From the NCBI GenBank assembly GCA_903813345.2, contig CAIIXF020000124.1:64001-124000 (forward strand): a stretch of 60,000 bases of DNA, given 5' to 3'. Shown one piece after another: positions 1 through 12,567 of this stretch. The notes below the pieces were generated by a model. The model was not told the DNA's origin. It searched no databases and saw nothing but the letters and a program-made list of their open reading frames with translations. Every line of letters starts with the position of its first letter. The first letter of the stretch is position 1. This stretch comes from Owenia fusiformis. Taxonomy: Eukaryota > Annelida > Polychaeta > Sabellida > Oweniidae. Position numbers and translations under genes: made by a program.

Positions 1-1668
1 GCAACCAAAAGTTTTGAATAGCAAAAAGCACTTTTATGTTTGTAGTATCATGATTTTTGAAATCGCCAAACATATACTGGCTCTATTACGCGATCCAGAA
101 GTGGACTTTCGGTCGCCGAACATTTTGAGTAGGGCGCCAATTTTTAAATAACCAGGAAGAAAAATTGTGTCTTTTCATGTAGGCTACACCCCATATGTCT
201 ATAAGCAAATAAATCATTATTGATGAATTCACGAGTCTCACTTTGTATGGGATTATTTGTGATTGTCGAAACTTATAACATTAAACTTGCTTCCGCTAGT
301 GCATGTTATCTTTCATTACTTTTACAATGGGAAAGAGTGCCAAATGGCGATTTGCCCCGACCCTCTGTCTTTAATATATTATTTAACTCGTGAAACAAGT
401 CATATATACAACACAAATTATATAGACTTGCCTTATTTGGCAAATTTCATGATCAACTTAAGACTTAAGCTTACAAGAGGAGAAATTACCCAGTATTCAT
501 AGATGAACATATCTCCTTGTGAAAATCAAAATATATCTCTTACATGGAGATAGGTTCATCTATGAATTCTGGGGTATTTCCCCCTCTTGCGTCATACAAT
601 ATCACTAGAATATAGGCATACAATACCCGTACACAAGATCGACCTCTAATTTAAAGAGTGTACAGCCAAAGAAAATAAAATAAGATTTACCAAAGGCTGG
701 TGGTAGGACCATCAGGGCGAAAACTAGAACGAACCGATAATCCATCTCAAACAACAGCTTTTCTGAAAATAAAACATAACACTGATTTAGGGAACATAAC
801 AGCGGAGCATGAAGGGCATTGGTTGATAAAAGGGTAGTTGACCAAATGATATAATTAGATATATGTACTGATGAAGAAATGATGAAAAAATAAAAATGGG
901 AAAGACGGAAAGTGCGTATAGAAAGACGGCCCTTTTTGGCCAAATCATGTTATACTCAGGAAAGGCTCTCCTTGGTATGCAAACATGCATTCTCTTTACA
1001 TAGCAGGACCAGCAACTTCCTTATATTACTGGCAGATTTCCACCATCCTGTGCGCTTGTATGAAATGGGCACACTCTGTTGAACATTGAGTATGCGCTAA
1101 ACACATCAATAAAATAACTGATCATATTATTATTATATATTACTAATTCCTTTTTCAATTATCATTCAACAATACAGTTGTGCTTGATCGCTTTCCTCGG
1201 TAAGAATCCCTAAAATCATGTAAACGCATATTTTGGCCATAAGGGCAATCTGCGAATCGTTTTGGTTTGACCTTCGATCAATTCATGCGCATGCGCTTAG
1301 TGAATGTACTTTAGGGCGTAGTGGGCCGAAAGCGATAAAGACTTAACAAAAAACTGAGTCGCCATATACCTTCACATGTACACCCTAACATGGTGAATCA
1401 AAATGTTTCTAGCTTTGCAATAAAAAATTGATGGCGTCGACAGCTACCTTTAAGTTTGATTATGAAACATGACAATGAACTTAAAATTTTAATCTTAAAT
1501 AAACATATTTCCTCAATTAATTTCTATCTTATTATGAATTTTTAGCCCTCTTGTCCCGCCTGAAGAGCCAAACCAAATATTTTGCGGATTGCCCATAACT
1601 GCTTATTCAATTTTGGCTGGATAAACTTTCATCGGAACTTTTATATAATTTCCTTCATTGTACTCGTT
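1..1668. other. Intergenic, no gene seen
   Basis: AT-rich sequence with only short ORFs that look like chance on either strand. Nothing resembles a conserved domain or a phase-compatible exon. Apart from the hairpin at 474-589 no structure was recognised. Confidence 0.5.
474..589. repeat. Long imperfect hairpin
   Basis: Two arms of about 46 bp are inverted copies with few mismatches. The left arm begins CAAGAGGAGAAATTACCC and the right arm ends GGTATTTCCCCCTCTTG. Both contain TTCATAGATGAAC or its complement. The loop is about 25 nt. It could be a short foldback MITE or a small-RNA hairpin. No target-site duplication is clear. Confidence 0.7.
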
Positions 1669-2387
1669 TTAAGGTCTCAGGGTAGTTATCAGGATACACC
1701 AAAACAGGAAATGAAAAAAACATGTGGATTTTAAAAATTTTGGAACTTAGATAACAGAGTTCTACTTGAATATTTTACTACTCCCATATATTATTTATAT
1801 TACATGACCAGGATCACAATTGCCATGGTCCAAATGACCCTTATCTTGCTGAAATAGCTTTTTCAACCCTCTGAAATTGTGACTGAAAAAATTTCAAAGT
1901 TAGCGTTTCGGAAAGGTCACTGAACAGAATATTTTGAATTTTTCAGAGAATGTGCCCAATATATCGTTTTACGTGATAGGAGCTTTGAAAATGAAAAAAA
2001 TTCCTTGAAACAAAAATTGTGGTCATTTAAAATCATTTTTTCCTTTTTTTCTCTTTTTCTAGAAATGAATTCAATTTTTTAAAGTTCCTATCATTTAAAG
2101 CAATATGTTGGGTACATATTCTGTTCAGTGACCTTTCCGAAACGCTAACTATTATAACCTTTTTCAGTCACAATTTCTAGAGGGCTGTAAAAGCTATTTC
2201 AGCATGAAAGGGTCATTTTGACCATGACCATTATGATCCTGGCTATGTAAATGATATATGGGAGTTGTACAACTGACTGGAGATCAAAGCAGAACTCTGT
2301 TATCTTACTTCAAAAAATTCTAAAATCCACATGGTTTTTTCATTTCCTGTTTGGTGTAAATTTCTGATAACTACCCCGAGACCTTAA
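1669..2387. mobile_element. TTAA-flanked foldback element, copy A
   Basis: The element starts TTAA-GGTCTC at 1669 and ends GAGACC-TTAA at 2387. Its halves are long inverted repeats of about 330 bp meeting near 2000-2060. Shared arm landmarks are the ACAGGAAATGAAAAAA block, AACAGAGTTCT and GACCAGGATCAC or their complements. There is no ORF. TTAA duplications are typical of piggyBac-type transposition, so this is probably a non-autonomous element mobilised in trans. Related copies lie at 47997-49717. Confidence 0.75.
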
Positions 2388-5300
2388 CTGACCCGCCTCG
2401 GATTCTAAATGGCATTTGAATTATTAAGAAAAGAAAACTGCGGCATACACATTTGGTTGGTCGCCATTTTGTCGCAGTTATCTAATAAACTAAATTGTTG
2501 GTCGCCATTTTAATATGAGGCCACGTCTTGAAAAGTTTAACTTACCTTTTTATCTAATCGAGATTCAACAAGAAAAGTTATATCCGAAATTATCCTCTTA
2601 AAAGTTATCCGAAATTATATTAATTAGCCGTAATCCAAATTATTAAGTCATATTTGCTCTAAATAAACGAGGCTATTAAATTCACTTTAAACTGTTCAGT
2701 GAATCACGCACAAAATGGGCTTGAATTAAAAATAGTCACGGTCTTTGCTTCGTTCATATAACGGCCATGTGCAGTGGACACTAAAAATAAAATTTGAAAC
2801 ACAGTTGTTTTCTGAATCATGTACACCCCTGGCAAAGAAAAACATAAATTCTGTATTTTTGAAAACGGATTAATCTCTTTTTCATTTTTAAATCCAACTC
2901 GAATTGAACACTAACATTATACATTGAAAATGAGGTGATCAAATTGATTCAAAGGCTATTTGTTGTGTGTTGGATAAAAATTGAACTTGCTTAAAGGAAG
3001 GGCCGTGTTCGGTACATTTGTACAGTAATCTCCTGAGCGACAGTCCGAGACGAAAGATGAAGTGAATTGGAACGCCATGAATGGGTATACCGTTACACAG
3101 AAGATTCGATCGAAAATGGAGGAGCTATAATTCCTTTTCAACATTTTCATATTGTAAGCTACTGTGTGGTTGTTGAGTCAGTATAATTAACAAAATTTGA
3201 TTTGCAATTTGATGGCAAACTCATTTAAATACCCGTCGTGTGTCCCGTTAGTTGCCAGCTCTCGCCCCAAACAATGTAGCTGGGCTAAATCACGATTTAA
3301 TCTCAGTGGTTATTAAAGCAGCAACTTATACCGACTATCGAGGACAAACTGACGGATAAATTTATGCAAATCAATGGGTTAATCTGGTAGCATTCGCGAT
3401 TCCAAGCTGAGATACTTTGGTAGCTTTCATATGAGCTTAGATTTCATCTAATTTTTCTTATGTTTACTTGGAGCATACAATTCAGCTGGTTGAATCTTCG
3501 CCATTTTGACAATACGTTAACGTGAGTTACATCTGCGGCTGCCTCACACAGCAACGTTGGGTGTAACTGTAGTTGGCACGAACAACATGAACAGCAATAA
3601 TGAAATGACTTGCGATACCATCACCATGACGTTTCTGTACGCAAGCAAATATATACAATTAAATATTCTAGACGATCGCCTTGCGCCAGTGTTTTCTATT
3701 CTTATTTCGACTTTTATACAACTTATTCTGCCAACTTCACATGTGCTGGTTAAATGTGGATGTAGCCTTTAACATGATATATATTTTTCATACTCCGAAA
3801 GATTTAGCGTTTTTGAATCTACCACATTACGAAATATTAATGTGGGACTCAAGCCAACTTCATGCAAAACTGTTTTGTGAACATGATGCATATTCACCGT
3901 AGTTATTTAGATTAACATATTTTGTTTTGCTCTTAGTACCAACCTGAGTTAAAATAAGTCGCCAACTTTGATTGAAGAAGAAAAATAGGTCATATTATCT
4001 TCTTGAATAGATACTATATTCAAACTGATCTAACTGAAGACTGAAAAGATCGGGAAACCGGAAATTAAATTTGCTGAAACAAGTCTAGAAAGATGTCGGC
4101 GATTTTAAATAGTCATGCTTTATTACAACTTCCTAATAAATTTTTTGAACTTGTTTGAAAAGTAAATGAAGGGTCGTTGAGCTTTTTAAAAATGTTGGAC
4201 TGGAGCTTTCATGTCGTACCACTAGCCCCAATCTTAAGCTATACATTTTCGTAACAACTAATTCTAACGCTTAGAATTTATGTATCCCACCTAAAACATG
4301 TTTATAGACCAGTGATGTCACAAGTAAATCTCATCTTACACGTGTGACCTTTTAGGATGAAAGATGGCAATATCTTGCATGGGGTAAAGATGGCTGTATC
4401 TTGGTTAGTCATATGAGAAAATGCCATCTATATTTATAACGTCATAAATACCAAATCACGTCTTTTGAAAGATGTCGACGTGGTACAATGAACCATGCAA
4501 TGTTTCTCTATCTATTACACTGCCTCCCTCAACCTACAGAGCTGAGACACGGGAAATAAAATATTAGAAATAACTATAAGTGCTATACCCACCATTCATC
4601 CATCGTTCTCAGCCAGTTCCCACGAGGTTCCAAACATTGTTAAGACTTCCTGGGAGACTGTCAAAGTCACTACATGCCTTTTATTGGCTTAGTGCCCCTT
4701 GACTTCCGAAAACGGGTCAGAAATTCACAGACAACCTGAATCAAGTAATAATTTCGTATTTTTAAAAAAAATATTTCGTTGATAAATACATTACTCTATT
4801 ATTAGACATCTGAGTTCGCAACGAAACAGAGGAATATGATATAATATAAAATATTAAACACATAAAGTATAAAGCTAACATATCGTGCATTGTATTTTGA
4901 ATCTATTAGAGGCACAATTAGAGATAAATGTGTGTGAAAGCAACCAAGTAGTAATTGCTTATTTTGGCAAAAATATGGCAAAGAAAAATACATTTAATCG
5001 AAACTTCCTCCGGTGTTACGAAAAGAAAATGTGGATCCATATCACAATTTTCGGCCCGACCTTCCAGGGTCATATACGGGCAAGGGCCAAAGATATCATG
5101 ATTTCCATTCAAATCGAGATTTGGATCAAATTATTAAAGCTAGCAGTGCTAGCCTAGCACGATATGTTAGTTGTGATATGCTACTTCGTGAAATTACCGA
5201 GTATTATATTTTCATTGATGCTGAAACTATGGGTGAATTTAAGTTAAGCGAATACCGTATACTTTTTATAGATATGTTACAGTTGTAACTTCATTAGGCT

Positions 5301-6034
5301 TGCTTCATTTCGAAACCAGCACGTTATTTAGGTACATAGTCTCAGGGGACTGACTCCCAGGGACGCAACTCTATATTTTCCAACAATGAAAGTGCCAGAA
5401 TGTCGTTTTTCTGACATAATAACTGACTATAAATTCATTATCAACAGTCCGAATATTTCGAACCAATATCTCGACCAAATCTTGTGTGTTTTCAAGTGGA
5501 ATTTTTCGTTTGGAAATAACCAAAATTCGCGATTCAAATTTTATCGTGAACAAAATGGCGGCTACTGTTTGAATTCGAATTCTGGAATCACGACATCTCC
5601 ATAAATGGCAGAAAATCGTGTTAAAACCCTGGGATCCAATCGTCCCCGGTGTTTAATCAAAAAATATTACGCAAGTATGACCTTATAAAGTGCGGTCGAG
5701 TCCTATCAATATGAAAAGAGTTTTTATCTGGGGGATAAAGAAAGTATTACAAGGTTAAGTAGATGTAATAAAATACTAATTCATTTTAAGATAGTGTCTT
5801 TGACAAGCTGTGTTTTATTTCTTTATTGCCAACTTGTCAAGAGCTGACATTTTCATCATGAAAATCATAAATCTTTAACTTAATCTACTTCAGATGAGAT
5901 AATAATAAATATCGATGTTTGACAGTTCTGCAATCAAAAACTATTTTTCGTGAACGCAAGTTTTTCAACTGACCATGCACCAGATAGCGTCTTTTTCAGG
6001 TACTGTGTCTAGTTGACTATCTTACGAATGGTTG
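2388..6034. other. Intergenic, no gene seen
   Basis: AT-rich sequence with scattered ORFs of 60-90 codons that show no recognisable domain. The only structured part is the repeat fragment at 3180-3402. No splice-compatible exon chain was found. Confidence 0.45.
3180..3402 (-). repeat. Fragment of the 57.2-kb TIR element
   Basis: The reverse complement matches two separated parts of the element at 57243-57963. Positions 3352-3402 match about 57250-57300 (shared ATTTATGCAAATCAAT). Positions 3180-3345 match about 57815-57945 (shared CCTCGATAGTCGGT and TTTGCCATCAAATTGCAA). The roughly 510 bp between these parts in the 57-kb copy is absent here, so the copies differ by an insertion or internal deletion. 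Confidence 0.65.
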
Positions 6035-6880
6035 AAACAACGATACCCCCACTACATCAAAAACTCCTGAATGTACATGGCGTGCCATATCTCATTTGAA
6101 AGATGATTTACAGTAGTTATACAGGGTGTCAAAAACAACGGCACCCCCTCTACATCAAAACTCCTGAATGTACTTGGTGAGCCATATCTCAATTGAAAGA
6201 TGACAGGGTGTCAAAAACAACGGCACCCCCTCTACATTAAAAACTCCTGAATGTACATGGCGTGTCATATCTCATTTGAAACATGATTTACAGTAGTTAT
6301 ACAGGATGTTAAAAAACAACGGCACCCCCTCTACATCAAAAACTCCTGAATGTACATGGCGTGCCATATCTCATTTGAAAGATGATGTACAGTAGTTATA
6401 CAGGGTGTCAAAAACAACGGCACCCCCACTACATCAAAAATTCCTGAATGTACATGGCGTGCCATGTCTTATTTGAAAGATGATTTACAGTAGTTATGCA
6501 GGGTGTCAAAAACAACGGCACCCCCTCTACATCAAAAACTCCTGAATGTACATGGCGTGCCATGTCTCATTTGAAAGATGATGTACAGTAGTTATGCAGG
6601 GTGTCAAAAACAACGGCACCCCCTCTACATCAAAAACTCCTGAATGTACATGGCGTGCCATATCTCATTTGAAAGATGATGTACAGTAGTTATACAGGGT
6701 GTCAAAAACAACGGCACCCCCACTACATCAAAAATTCTTGAATGTACATGGCGTGCCATGTCTCATTTGAAAGATGATGTACAGTAGTTATACAGGGTGT
6801 CAAAAACAACGGCACCCCCTCTACATCAAAAACTCCTGAATGTACATGGCGTGTCATATCTCATTTGGATGATGATTTAT
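6035..6880. repeat. 98-bp minisatellite
   Basis: About nine tandem copies of a 98-bp unit. The phrase CAGGGTGTCA recurs at 6401, 6499, 6597, 6695 and 6793, exactly 98 bp apart. Each unit carries CAACGGCACCCCC and CCTGAATGTACATGGCGTG. The second unit (about 6130-6210) is shortened. Copies differ at a few sites only, so the array looks young or homogenised. No stable ORF runs through it. Confidence 0.9.
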
Positions 6881-7469
6881 TTCTAGAGTTGCTCATCAAA
6901 TTGCATTGAATAATAATGAGTCTTTTAAAATATCGATATCTCTAAAATAAAGAGATAAATTGTATTACAATTTTAGGTCTTCATGAATAACAGAAAAATA
7001 TATAATATTCCATGGAGACCGAATATCCCCGCGTATCACTTGCTGTGTAATTCTCCGGTCTGTATAAAAGTATTCGGGGTTATTACAGTATATGCATTTT
7101 GATCATCTAAACAAATATGTTTTACTAGTATTGCTTAGAGTATTTGTATATCTATGAAATGTAATATGTAATATTCAACTTTTTTCGAATCGATGTTAAA
7201 TTAACTGATATTCCATAATAATGGGCAACGGTGTACATATTTGTATCCGCAGCTCGTTGGTCGGATATTTCTTTTAAATAAATTATATTTTCCATGTATT
7301 GTTATGACTATAGTATGACTCAAATGTCTGTTAGTCTTGCGGTTTTGAACGTGATGATCATGGTTGTAAACGGTGGATAGTTCCCCATTGTTCCAAAAAT
7401 CCACATGTATACTTTTCTACACCTAGATATAATGCATTTATTCAATTACATATAACCACATCCTATTCA

Positions 7470-8100
7470 TGATCAATCAGGTGAGAAGACTGGAAAATAC
7501 CCTAAGTAAAACAGTGAAACGCATAATAACAAAACTCTGAATGTGACGGACAAACAGTTCAATAAATTAAGATGTTTGAGACTTGAGAATACTCTAAGGA
7601 AATAGCGAAACAAGTAATTACTATGCTATACTAATCAGATTAATAATCATGCTCTGAATGTGAAGGACAAACGGATCAAACAGGTGTTTGTGAGGAGACT
7701 GGAGAATACCCTGAGGAAAAGAACGAAACGAGTAATAACTTTGCTCTAAATAGGACATACAAACAGATCAATTAGGTGTTTGTGAGGAATCTGGAAAATG
7801 CCCAGAGGAAAAGAGCGAAATGAGTAACAACCATGCTCTAAATAAGACGGACAAACAGATCAATCGGGTATTTGTGGGGAGACTCGAGAATACCTAGAGG
7901 GGGAAAGCGCGAAACGAGTAAAAACTATGCTCTGAATAGCATGAACAAACAGATCAATCGGGTGTTTTGTTAGGAGACTGGAGAACGCCATAAAGAAAAG
8001 AGCGAAAAGAGTAATAACTATGCTCTAGAAAGGACGGACAAACATGTTAATCATATGTTTGTTAGGAGACGGGAGGATACCTTGGGGAAACCAGTCATAA
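7470..8100. repeat. Degenerate minisatellite of about 91 bp
   Basis: About seven diverged units contain variants of GTGTTTGTGAGGAGACTGG, GAGCGAAACGAGTAATAAC and GGACAAACAGATCAAT. Spacing between units is roughly 88-92 bp. It is much more diverged than the array just upstream and probably older. Confidence 0.8.
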
Positions 8101-9289
8101 TATAACCTGCAAGGAAATAGATTCCGGATGGAGTGGTAGATCAAAGCAAATTGATACAAATATACATATATATTATAAACTAATACTTCGAATGAAATAA
8201 TTAGTCGTTCCAATGTATCTGTTGACTGAAAGGCTTTCGCTGTCTTATTCTAAAGTCCTTAATCCACACTTCATGCGATTTTTCCCAATTTGAAGTTTAC
8301 ACAATTACTAACGTTTGTTATATTCTAATCATAACGTTTGAACAAAATCAGTATTTCCTATAAAAATTTGTCAAGCACTTTGTTCTGTGTACTTCTTGCT
8401 ATTTGATATTTATTGGGACATCACGTCCTTGCCGTTTTAAGCCCAATGAACACATAGGGATATCGCGCTTAACAGATGGGATTGATGAGATTTCAACAGG
8501 TAATTGTTTGGCAACGAAACTGCAAATGTCATTCACGTTTAATTCCAGTCTCAAAATTGGAATGTGTATTTGAGAGGGTTATGGATCCATCATGGAAGTT
8601 CGGAAGTTCCTAGTCGTAATATCACTATGATGTTTTTCTCCCAAATTCCATCGACTTTTACCAATATATTTCTTAACTCCTCTCTGATAATTCCACCCAA
8701 CAGAAAGGTTGATATTTACAATTTTTGCTCGACGCAATAAAAAAAATATTTACAAGCCATTTTCATGATCAGTAATAATCTTTTTATCTTTTTAATGTCA
8801 CCATCAGAAGTGGTGACATATGATTATAATAGTCTCTTGCTTCTTTGTGGACGATGTTCGTCAGTCGGCGTTCGGCATCCGACGTCTTGAACAAATTCTT
8901 ACAACTTCCAATAACTTCAGGGAATGGCATGCCGAAGAGAAAGACCATCGAGTACCATAAACACACCAAGAGCACAAATAGTTATCAGGAAAGCAAACCA
9001 TTAATATTTTGAACTAACACAGAAAGAAACAATATTTAACAATTGGTGAATATCTTCTTAGTTGTTTCCTAAAAGTTCTTTAAACGATGTTTGCTCAAAT
9101 GTGCCTTGTATCGTTTTCCATCTTCTGCTACTTTTACGGTTGCCGAAGCTTCTAGGATTATGCTTCGCATTTATCCTATCGTATGAAAGTGTCTCGATCA
9201 CCAAGTAAAAATACCAAGGACCTTTAACTTGCCTACTGTCCTTTTGAAGCCAATGTAAACTGGTTGTGATAAGTTGAAGGGGTGACACG
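8101..9289. other. Intergenic with one perfect small hairpin
   Basis: No gene is supported. At 8795-8819 ATGTCACCA and TGGTGACAT form a perfect 9-bp inverted repeat around a 7-nt loop, a pattern seen at ends of dispersed invertebrate repeats. Two short minus-strand ORFs (8784-8975, 9058-9288) carry no recognised domain. Confidence 0.45.
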
Positions 9290-10500
9290 TGGGTTTTAAC
9301 TACTCTTTATGATCATGATGGGGTTCTTCGTGATGGCTTGGATTCCTTCAAACCGTTGTCAGATAAGTTGAAAGGGTCGCACATGGATTTGGACTCCTCT
9401 TAATATACATGCATGCGTATACATTTTGCTTTTTCGTGATGGCTTGAATTCCCTCAAACCTTTGTCAGATAAGTTGAAGGGATCGTACATGGGTTTGAAA
9501 CTACTCTTGATGTTCATGCGACTTCTTCGTGGTGGTTTGAATTCCTTCAAACCTTTGTCAGATAAGTTAAAGGGGTCGCAAATGGGTTTTGGACTGCGCT
9601 TCATGTTCTTGCATATGCATATATATTGGGCTTCTTCGTGGCTTGAATTCCCTCAAACCTTTGTCAGATAAGGTGAAAGGGGTCGCACATGGATTTGGAC
9701 TGCTCTTCATGTTCATGCATGTGTATACATTTTGCTTTTTCGTGATGGCTTGAATTCCCTCAAACCTTTGTCAGATTAGTTGAAGGGATCGCACATGGGT
9801 TTGGAACTACTTTTGATGTGCATGCGACTTCTTCGTGATGGCTTGAATTCCTTCACACTTTTGTCAGATAAGTTGATCGAAGGGGTCGCTCATTGGTTTG
9901 GACTCCTCTTAATATACATGCATGTGTATATATTTTGCTTTTTCGTGATGGCTTGAATTCCCTCAAACCTTTTTCAGATAAGTTGAAGGGATCGCACATG
10001 GGTTTGGAACTACTTTTAAATTTGATGTTCATGCGACTTCTTCGTGATTGCTTGAATTCCTTCACACTTTTGTCAGATAAGTTGAAGGGGGTCGCTCATC
10101 GGTTTGGACTCCTCTGAATATACATGCATATGCATACATTGGGCTCTTTCGTGATGGCTTGAATTTCTTCAAACCTTTGTCGGATAAGTTGAAGGGATAG
10201 TACGTGCGTTTGAAACTACTCTTGATGTTCATGCTACTTCGTCGTGATGGTTTGAATTCCTTCAAACCTTTGTCAGATAAGTGAAAGGGGTCGCGATGCT
10301 CTTCATGTTCTTGCATATGCATATATATTGGGCCTTCGTGGCTTGAATCTCATCAAACCTTTGTCAGATAAGTTGAAAGGGTCGCACATGGATTTGGACT
10401 CCTCTTAATGTACATACATGTGCATACATTGGGCTGCTTCGTGGCTTGAATTTCTTCAAACCTTTGTCAGATAAGTTGAAGGGGTCGTACTCATAATCTA
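9290..10500. repeat. Minisatellite, 93-106 bp alternating units
   Basis: About twelve units contain the core TTTGTCAGATAAGTTGAA, with neighbouring GGCTTGAATTCCTTCAAACC and an ATACATGCATGTGTATACAT palindrome-like tail. The core recurs near 9360, 9466, 9559 and 9665, so long and short units alternate, suggesting a higher-order dimer. ORFs on both strands here are by-products of the repeat. Confidence 0.88.
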
Positions 10501-12228
10501 CATGCATGTACCTATAACTATTAGCCTTCTTTGCGACGAGTTGGACTCCATTTTTTTCAGTTCGGGTCGTACGGAAATAAATGTACGTAAATGAAGTCAA
10601 ACTAATGCAAATGACGTACACAATGTACTAATTCTGATAGAGGAAATTGCGAAAGAAAACTAATTATTTTGATCAACATTCTAACTGTAGCTAGAAGAAC
10701 TGGAGATACATGTCTTCGAAGGCCCTATAGGCCTTATATCATCGTGCGGAAATTGCAGAATATATACGACAACCGCGCGTGAGTAAATAGCTTCTATCTC
10801 CCAGTCGCATCTTCAGAATCCGAATACAAATATTTACGTTGCGTTGCGAAGCCATACGTTTGCGTTTTGTGGATGCGACAAAACAGAAGGCACTGTTATT
10901 CTAGGCTATTTCATTATACATCCATTCGTAAGTTGATTTTGATTATGTTACGGTACCGTCGGTGAAACTTTTTACTTTATACACGATAAACCTGGAAATC
11001 GTGTGCTAGTCTTACTAGTCTACTAGCCTGCATGCCACCCGTATCGTGGTCCCCGGTAGACAAACTATCAGAACAAAATGCTGAATCAACTGGCGATTAA
11101 ATTGTGTATCATATCAAATCCCGATATTTGTATGGGATTTTGCCTTTTTACTTTCCTTTTTAGTTTTGTTTACTTTCGACTTAACGAGATTGTTTTTCAT
11201 TTCTCTTGATAAACCACTTTAAAAGTTTCGACATACCACCACCCCGGGATATATAGCCAAGGGGGCCTCTTCAAAAACAAGTGCTTCGAGATTGTAAAGA
11301 CCGTCATATGTCAATCAAGTTCCGAGTGACCGCAAACATCAAGAATAGTCTAAAATTCTTTTCACTGACATTCACTATTTCAGCTCGACACTTGGAATTC
11401 TTTTATATTTAGCAACCTTTAGTTTGATCTCATTTATAGATATGAGGCTATAATAAAATCGAATGTACTTGATCACTAGAAAACTGACAAAGATATGAAC
11501 AGTGCTAATTGAGAGTACATGTTGCCTCTCATATTTTCGACAAAAAGGAGTCTAACATATGTTAACCATATGTGATCGATGGGCGATGTGTAAACACGGT
11601 ATTTTCAATCATATTTTAATGAAAGTTTGACAGTAGGGCAATATGAGACAACGGAGTACTTTTGCGTGATACATCCAGTGAACCCTTTTAGAAATTAGGA
11701 CCTCATTCACATATTATCATTACCGACATCAGTATTATCATTACATTAATAGTATCATTCTCATCAACGCAATCTGAAGCATAGAATTGGTTTTGAGTAT
11801 TGTGTCATGGGTCATATGGTTTACTGGGGTTTGTGTTTTAGATCAACGTTTCCCCCAATGTGCATGCTTTCCAAGGTATGTATTTTTGGAAAACCAAACT
11901 GGTGAATGAGTATAGGATTTCCCTCCCTTGGGCTCTTTTATTATATCAGAGAGCTTTTAGTTATTAATTTCACAATTAACACAAAGGAATAGTTGTGTTT
12001 TTGCCAGGTTTATTGCGACTTTTCTGTCCTGCAGTGTATCAACGCTGATTGCGGAAATCTCATGCTCTAATATGACCAAAAATTACAATACATAATTAGT
12101 GCATAACTAGCCTGAGAATTTAGTTTTTTCAATTGCCTCAGGCAATATCACAGTTCTCTCCACTACAACGAGTGAACCCCTTTCATAAAAAATACTACTG
12201 ATAATGTCAATACGCTGTCACTGGAGTA
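10501..12228. other. Upstream region of the TSP1/EGF gene, no other gene seen
   Basis: AT-rich sequence without a coding signal. It would hold distal regulatory DNA of the gene starting at 12513, but no specific regulatory site can be defended. Confidence 0.4.
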
Positions 12229-12241
12229 CCAATAAAAGGGG
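12229..12241 (+). promoter_or_regulatory. Possible TATA-like box of the TSP1/EGF gene
   Basis: CCAATAAAAGGGG lies about 280 bp before the start codon at 12513. A start site roughly 30 bp downstream would give a 5' leader of about 250 nt. In such AT-rich DNA this could be chance. Confidence 0.3.
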
Positions 12242-12512
12242 TATACCAAGCACGATAGCTCTGCTGACTAGTTCGACTCTACACAGTAAACATCTCTAAT
12301 TCATTTACACGGCAAAGAATAAAGGACTTAGGATGTAGCCTTGTCACAAACCCACTGCTATCTCAATTATTAGCCATGTTTTGGATAATTAACATCACAT
12401 CTATGGTGTTTTAAGAGACACGGAGCTTTAAGAAGTAGATTCTGCTGTGTAAGGAACCGCATTGCGTCTAGAACAGTTCTTCTAAAAGGATAGGATTTAT
12501 TTATCAAAGGCC

Positions 12513-12567
12513 ATGGACGTCGACGTTTTGGGAATCATCCTAGTGACGCTTTTCTCAATCGTGGAAT
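12513..12567 (+). CDS. Exon 1: start codon and signal peptide
   Basis: ATG at 12513 opens a frame encoding 18 residues plus one base (T). The core LGIILVTLFSIV is a signal-peptide hydrophobic stretch. The exon ends at a consensus donor GTAAGT (12568). The single leftover base completes Cys19 with exon 2, which fixes the phase. Confidence 0.8.

Noticed and set aside
6035-6880. Regular spaced repeats resembling a CRISPR array
   Set aside because: Units are contiguous 98-bp near-identical copies with no unique spacers, in a eukaryotic context.
9359-10621. Series of 70-86 codon ORFs with DPFNLSDKGLKEFKP-like repeats
   Set aside because: All are translations of the 93-106 bp minisatellite, on both strands, without start or splice logic.
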